Assembly: GCA_013817025.1 (NCBI GenBank)
Contig: JACDDK010000040.1
Coordinates: 1 to 7,941 of the forward strand
DNA length: 7,941 bases
Direction: 5' to 3'
From: Rubrobacter sp.
GTDB lineage: Bacteria; Actinomycetota; Rubrobacteria; Rubrobacterales; Rubrobacteraceae
A program made the position numbers and the translations under genes. Below, piece by piece: positions 5,668 through 7,941 of this stretch (its first letter is position 1; each line of letters opens with the position of its first letter). The notes under the pieces are model-generated. The model was not told the DNA's origin. It was given only the letters and a program-made list of their open reading frames with translations, and did not search any database.

Positions 5668-6600
5668 GTGGAGATAGGGATCTACGGTTTGGGCAGGATG
5701 GGTGGGAACATGGTGCGCCGGCTTGTGCGTAGCGGCGAGCATCGGGTCGTCGCGGGCAACCGCTCCAAAGAGCCGGTAGACGAGGCCGTGAACGACGGGG
5801 CCGAAGGCGCGTACTCGATGGAGGAGATCGTCGAGAAACTCTCGGGCGATGGGCCGCGCACGATCTGGACGATGGTCCCCGCCGGTGACATCACCGAGCA
5901 AGCACTCCTGAAGTTCGCCGACATGATGGATCCCGGCGACATCCTAATAGATGGTGGCAACTCCTACTTCCGCGACTCCATCCGCCGCGCCGAAATGCTC
6001 AAGGAACGCGACATCCGATTCCTGGACGCCGGAACTTCGGGCGGCGTGTGGGGCTTGCAGGTCGGCTACTGTCTGATGGTCGGCGGCGACGCGAGCGCCT
6101 ACGAGCACGCCGAGCCCGCGCTAAAGACGCTCGCGCCCGAGAACGGCTATGCGTACCTTGGGAAGGCCGGAGCCGGACACTTCACCAAAATGGTCCACAA
6201 TGGCGTCGAATACGGCATGATGCAGGCGTATGCCGAAGGGTTCGAGATCCTTGAGAAATCCCAGTACGACTTCGACCTGCGCGCCATCTCCAGCCTGTGG
6301 AACCAGGGCAGCGTCGTCCGAAGCTGGCTGCTGGAGCTGGCCGAGAACGCCTTCGAGCAGGACGGCCACCTCGACAGCGTGCGGGGTTACGCTGAGGACT
6401 CCGGCGAAGGCCGCTGGACGATCCTCGAAGCCATAAACCAGAGCGTGCCAGCGCACGTAATCTCCGCGTCCCTCTTCGCCCGGTTCTCATCGCGCCAGGA
6501 CGATTCCTTCGCCATGAAGGTCATAGCCGCGCTACGCGGCCAGTTCGGTGGCCACGCTATTCAAGAGGCAAGCACCAAGTACCCGGAGAAAGAGCAATAA
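5668..6600 (+). CDS. gnd: 6-phosphogluconate dehydrogenase (decarboxylating), short form
   Basis: Oxidatively decarboxylates 6-phosphogluconate to ribulose 5-phosphate in the oxidative pentose-phosphate pathway. It has 310 residues, so it belongs to the short (GntZ/YqeC-like) class that lacks most of the C-terminal helical domain of the roughly 470-residue enzyme. The Rossmann motif is IGIYGLGRMGGNM (G7, G9, G12). GGNSYFRD (96-103), DAGTSGGVWGL (120-130) and GAGHFTKMVHNGVEYG (168-183; catalytic K174, with N178 and E181) are intact. N31-R32-S33 after the second beta strand resembles the NADP-binding NRS/NRT of classical Gnd rather than the Asp usual in NAD-dependent short forms, so NADP use is likely but inferred. 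The start is GTG at 5668, with AAGGGAG at 5657-5663 before it; the upstream gap is 228-258 bp. zwf follows, separated by the inserted element. Confidence 0.95.
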   Translation: MEIGIYGLGRMGGNMVRRLVRSGEHRVVAGNRSKEPVDEAVNDGAEGAYSMEEIVEKLSGDGPRTIWTMVPAGDITEQALLKFADMMDPGDILIDGGNSYFRDSIRRAEMLKERDIRFLDAGTSGGVWGLQVGYCLMVGGDASAYEHAEPALKTLAPENGYAYLGKAGAGHFTKMVHNGVEYGMMQAYAEGFEILEKSQYDFDLRAISSLWNQGSVVRSWLLELAENAFEQDGHLDSVRGYAEDSGEGRWTILEAINQSVPAHVISASLFARFSSRQDDSFAMKVIAALRGQFGGHAIQEASTKYPEKEQ

Positions 6601-6635
6601 AGCGGTCGGCTTTCAGCCGCCAGCCATCAGCTTTT
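6600..6635 (+). repeat. left inverted-repeat arm (heptamer array NNNCAGC)
   Basis: The arm begins at the last A of the gnd stop codon. After AGCGGTCGGC come three heptamers, TTTCAGC, CGCCAGC and CATCAGC (6611-6631), then TTTT. Compared with the reverse complement of 6997-7032, 30 of 36 positions are identical and three of the six differences would still pair as G-U in RNA. The transcript could therefore form a long stem enclosing the four-helix-bundle gene. Confidence 0.8.
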
Positions 6636-6658
6636 CGGTGATTCCGGGGGAATTGCTT

Positions 6659-7019
6659 TTGAAGGACTTTAGGGAGCTTGAGGTTTGGGAAAAGGGGCAG
6701 CGGTTGACGATGGAGACTTACAGAGACACGGCGGAGTTTCCTCGGGAGGAACGCTACGGGCTGACTAGCCAGGCGCGGCGTTCATGCGCTTCGATCCCGG
6801 ACAACATCGCCGAGGGCTGCGGAAGAGGGGGTGAGGCGGAACCAGCCGCAATTCTTGCGGATCGAGCCCGGTTCCGCCAGCGAATTGGAATACCGTTTCC
6901 TGCTCGTGCGAGACCTAGAACTGCAGAGCGAGTCCGTACACGAACGTCTAACCAAGGAAGTGACGGAGGTAAAACGTATGCTCACGTCATCCATCCAAAA
7001 GCTGAAGGCTGGTAGCTGA
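6659..7019 (+). pseudogene. four-helix-bundle protein (23S rRNA IVP/S23 family), frameshifted
   Basis: The first part (TTG 6659, with GGGGGA at 6646-6651 seven bases before it) reads KDFRELEVWEKGQRLTMETY, then RYGLTSQARRSCASIPDNIAEGCGRGGEAE. This is the diagnostic N-terminal half of the IVP family (PF05635). The frame then drifts off family sequence, while the frame one base later gives QFLRIEPGSASELEYRFLL, RDLELQSESVHERLTKEVTE and VKRMLTSSIQKLKAGS, the expected C-terminal half, ending at TGA 7017-7019. Removing one C at 6846-6847 restores a full protein of about 119 residues. A real mutation or a sequencing error are both possible; nothing suggests programmed shifting. The family forms pentameric helical bundles and is related to Avd of diversity-generating retroelements; its cellular role is unclear. 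The frames' stops (7013-7015 and 7017-7019) both lie at the zwf start. Confidence 0.85.
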
Positions 7020-7032
7020 TGGCTGACCGCTT
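6997..7032 (+). repeat. right inverted-repeat arm (heptamer array GCTGNNN)
   Basis: After AAAA come four heptamers, GCTGAAG, GCTGGTA, GCTGATG and GCTGACC (7001-7028), then GCTT. This is the imperfect reverse complement of 6600-6635. The third heptamer supplies the ATG of zwf (7019-7021) and the first the only AAGG-like ribosome-binding site (7005-7008), so the arm doubles as the translation-initiation region of zwf. Confidence 0.8.
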
Positions 7033-7941
7033 GAGAGACGAACAACGCTTGCCCCGCGTCCCCGACCCTGCGGTCATGGTGATCTTCGGGGCCTCCGGGG
7101 ACCTTACGGCCCGTAAATTGGTGCCCGCCCTGTACGACCTCGCGGCGCAACGGCGGCTGCCGCTGGAGTTCGCGGTGGTCGGGGTTTCACGGACGGAAAT
7201 GAGCCACGAGGAGTTTCGGGAGAAGTTGCGGAAGTCTTTGGAGGAGCATCGCTCGGGGAAGATCTCGGATGACGTATGGAAATCTTTCTCCAACGGAATC
7301 TTCTACCTCGCCGGGGACTCCAAGAAGGCGGAGTCCTACGACGAGCTGAAGAAGTTTTTGAAGCAGGTGGACGGCGAGCGCGGGACTCGGGGGAATCGGG
7401 CTTTCTATCTCTCCACTTCGCCGTCGTTGGTGCCGGCTGTCGTCGAGCGACTGGGGGAGTCGGGGCTCAATAACGGCGAGGATGGCGGGTGGTCGCGGGT
7501 GGTGGTGGAGAAGCCTTTTGGACGGGACCTCGAAAGCGCTCGGGAGTTGAACGAGGAGATCCGGCGGTACTTCAAGGAGAGCCAGATCTACCGCATCGAC
7601 CACTACCTCGGTAAGGAGACCGTCCAGAATATTTTGGCTTTGCGTTTTGCCAACGGGATCTTCGAGCCGCTCTGGAACCAGCACTACGTGGACCACGTAC
7701 AGATCACGGTCGCCGAAGACATCGGTGTCGGCACCCGAGGCGCGTTCTACGAGGAAGCGGGCACTCTGCGCGACATCGTCCAGAACCACCTCATGCAGAT
7801 CCTGTGCCTCACCGCGATGGAGCCGCCCGTCGCCTTCGACGCCCAGTCCGTGCGCGAGGAGAAGGTGAAGGTCCTGAAGGCGATGCGCCGCATCCCGGAG
7901 GACGATGTCCGTAACAACGCCGTGCGCGGCCAGTACGAGCG
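7019..7941 (+). CDS. zwf: glucose-6-phosphate 1-dehydrogenase (3' truncated)
   Basis: Oxidises glucose 6-phosphate to 6-phosphogluconolactone with NAD(P)+, the first step of the oxidative pentose-phosphate pathway. The frame is open from the ATG at 7019 to the window edge, 307 codons of an expected 480-510. The nucleotide-binding motif is VIFGASGDLTARKL (21-34), whose R32 corresponds to the arginine that usually contacts NADP phosphate. AFYLSTSPS, VVEKPFGRDL and the active-site signature YRIDHYLGKE (D194, H195, K199) follow, then LALRFANGIFEPLWN and DIGVGTRGAFYEEAGTLRDIVQNHLMQ. The ATG overlaps the TGA of the four-helix-bundle frame by one base and lies inside the right repeat arm, so the first residues (MADRL) are encoded by the element. 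Later in-frame starts (TTG 7031, TTG 7049, ATG 7076) exist, the last only just before the conserved fold. With gnd it forms a pathway pair, probably one transcript. Confidence 0.97.
   Translation, partial: MADRLRDEQRLPRVPDPAVMVIFGASGDLTARKLVPALYDLAAQRRLPLEFAVVGVSRTEMSHEEFREKLRKSLEEHRSGKISDDVWKSFSNGIFYLAGDSKKAESYDELKKFLKQVDGERGTRGNRAFYLSTSPSLVPAVVERLGESGLNNGEDGGWSRVVVEKPFGRDLESARELNEEIRRYFKESQIYRIDHYLGKETVQNILALRFANGIFEPLWNQHYVDHVQITVAEDIGVGTRGAFYEEAGTLRDIVQNHLMQILCLTAMEPPVAFDAQSVREEKVKVLKAMRRIPEDDVRNNAVRGQYE

Larger units (their letters stand above)
6600..7032 (+). mobile_element. IVS-like insertion with inverted-repeat ends and four-helix-bundle gene
   Basis: A compact unit of about 430 bp lies exactly between gnd and zwf. 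Its ends are 36-bp imperfect inverted repeats (6600-6635 and 6997-7032) and almost all of its interior is one frame of the 23S rRNA intervening-sequence protein family (IVP/S23). In Leptospira, Coxiella and other bacteria, IVS elements inside 23S rRNA have the same build: complementary ends and a four-helix-bundle ORF. Here the same design sits in a protein operon. It carries no transposase, so it would have to be moved by something else. That it is mobile is inferred from structure and placement, not shown. Confidence 0.6.

Noticed and set aside
6548..6658. Extension of the four-helix-bundle frame back into the end of gnd
   Set aside because: It overlaps gnd and runs through the left repeat arm; the family start is KDFRELEVW, matching TTG 6659 with its ribosome-binding site.
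6600..7032. A diversity-generating retroelement, suggested by the Avd-like four-helix-bundle protein
   Set aside because: No reverse transcriptase and no template/variable repeat pair are visible; the inverted repeats and the PF05635-type sequence fit an IVS-like element better.
7187..7789. 200-codon minus-strand frame opposite zwf
   Set aside because: zwf is unmistakable on the plus strand (GASGDL, RIDHYLGKE); the antisense frame has no family features.

Overview
The window looks like chromosomal DNA of a high-G+C bacterium, most likely an actinobacterium of the Rubrobacter type. This taxonomic guess rests on codon and base composition, on protein style (hybrid PAS kinases with DLHDE phospho-sites and NarL regulators ending in a SHMTNILFKLGAHSR-like helix) and on the short 6-phosphogluconate dehydrogenase placed next to zwf. 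It is an inference from the sequence alone.

Left part (1-1111): the C-terminal end of a ComEC/Rec2-type metallo-beta-lactamase protein (cut by the window edge) converges on a small excisionase-like helix-turn-helix gene on the minus strand. A divergent intergenic region with a recognisable promoter leads into ssb, a 144-residue single-stranded DNA-binding protein. A pair of hairpins separates ssb from the next block.

Middle part (1131-5474): a signalling island with four receiver domains. On the minus strand a DUF4870 membrane protein is followed 30 bp later by a single-domain, Rcp1-like response regulator. Divergent from them is a second, paralogous Rcp1-like regulator. Converging on that is a minus-strand pair: a hybrid histidine kinase (REC-PAS-PAS-HisKA_3-HATPase) followed by a NarL/LuxR response regulator. 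HisKA_3 kinases characteristically signal to NarL regulators, so these two are probably cognate. The two stand-alone receivers could exchange phosphate with the same kinase, but the sequence does not prove that.

Right part (5668-7941): the oxidative pentose-phosphate genes gnd (short 310-residue form) and zwf (cut by the right edge). Between them sits a compact element of about 430 bp. It encodes a four-helix-bundle protein of the 23S rRNA intervening-sequence (IVP/S23) family, broken by a one-base frameshift. It is bounded by 36-bp imperfect inverted repeats built from degenerate heptamers (NNNCAGC, complement GCTGNNN). The element starts on the last base of the gnd stop codon, and its right arm contains the annotated zwf start codon, so an IVS-like insertion appears to have become part of a metabolic operon. 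This is the most interesting observation in the window.
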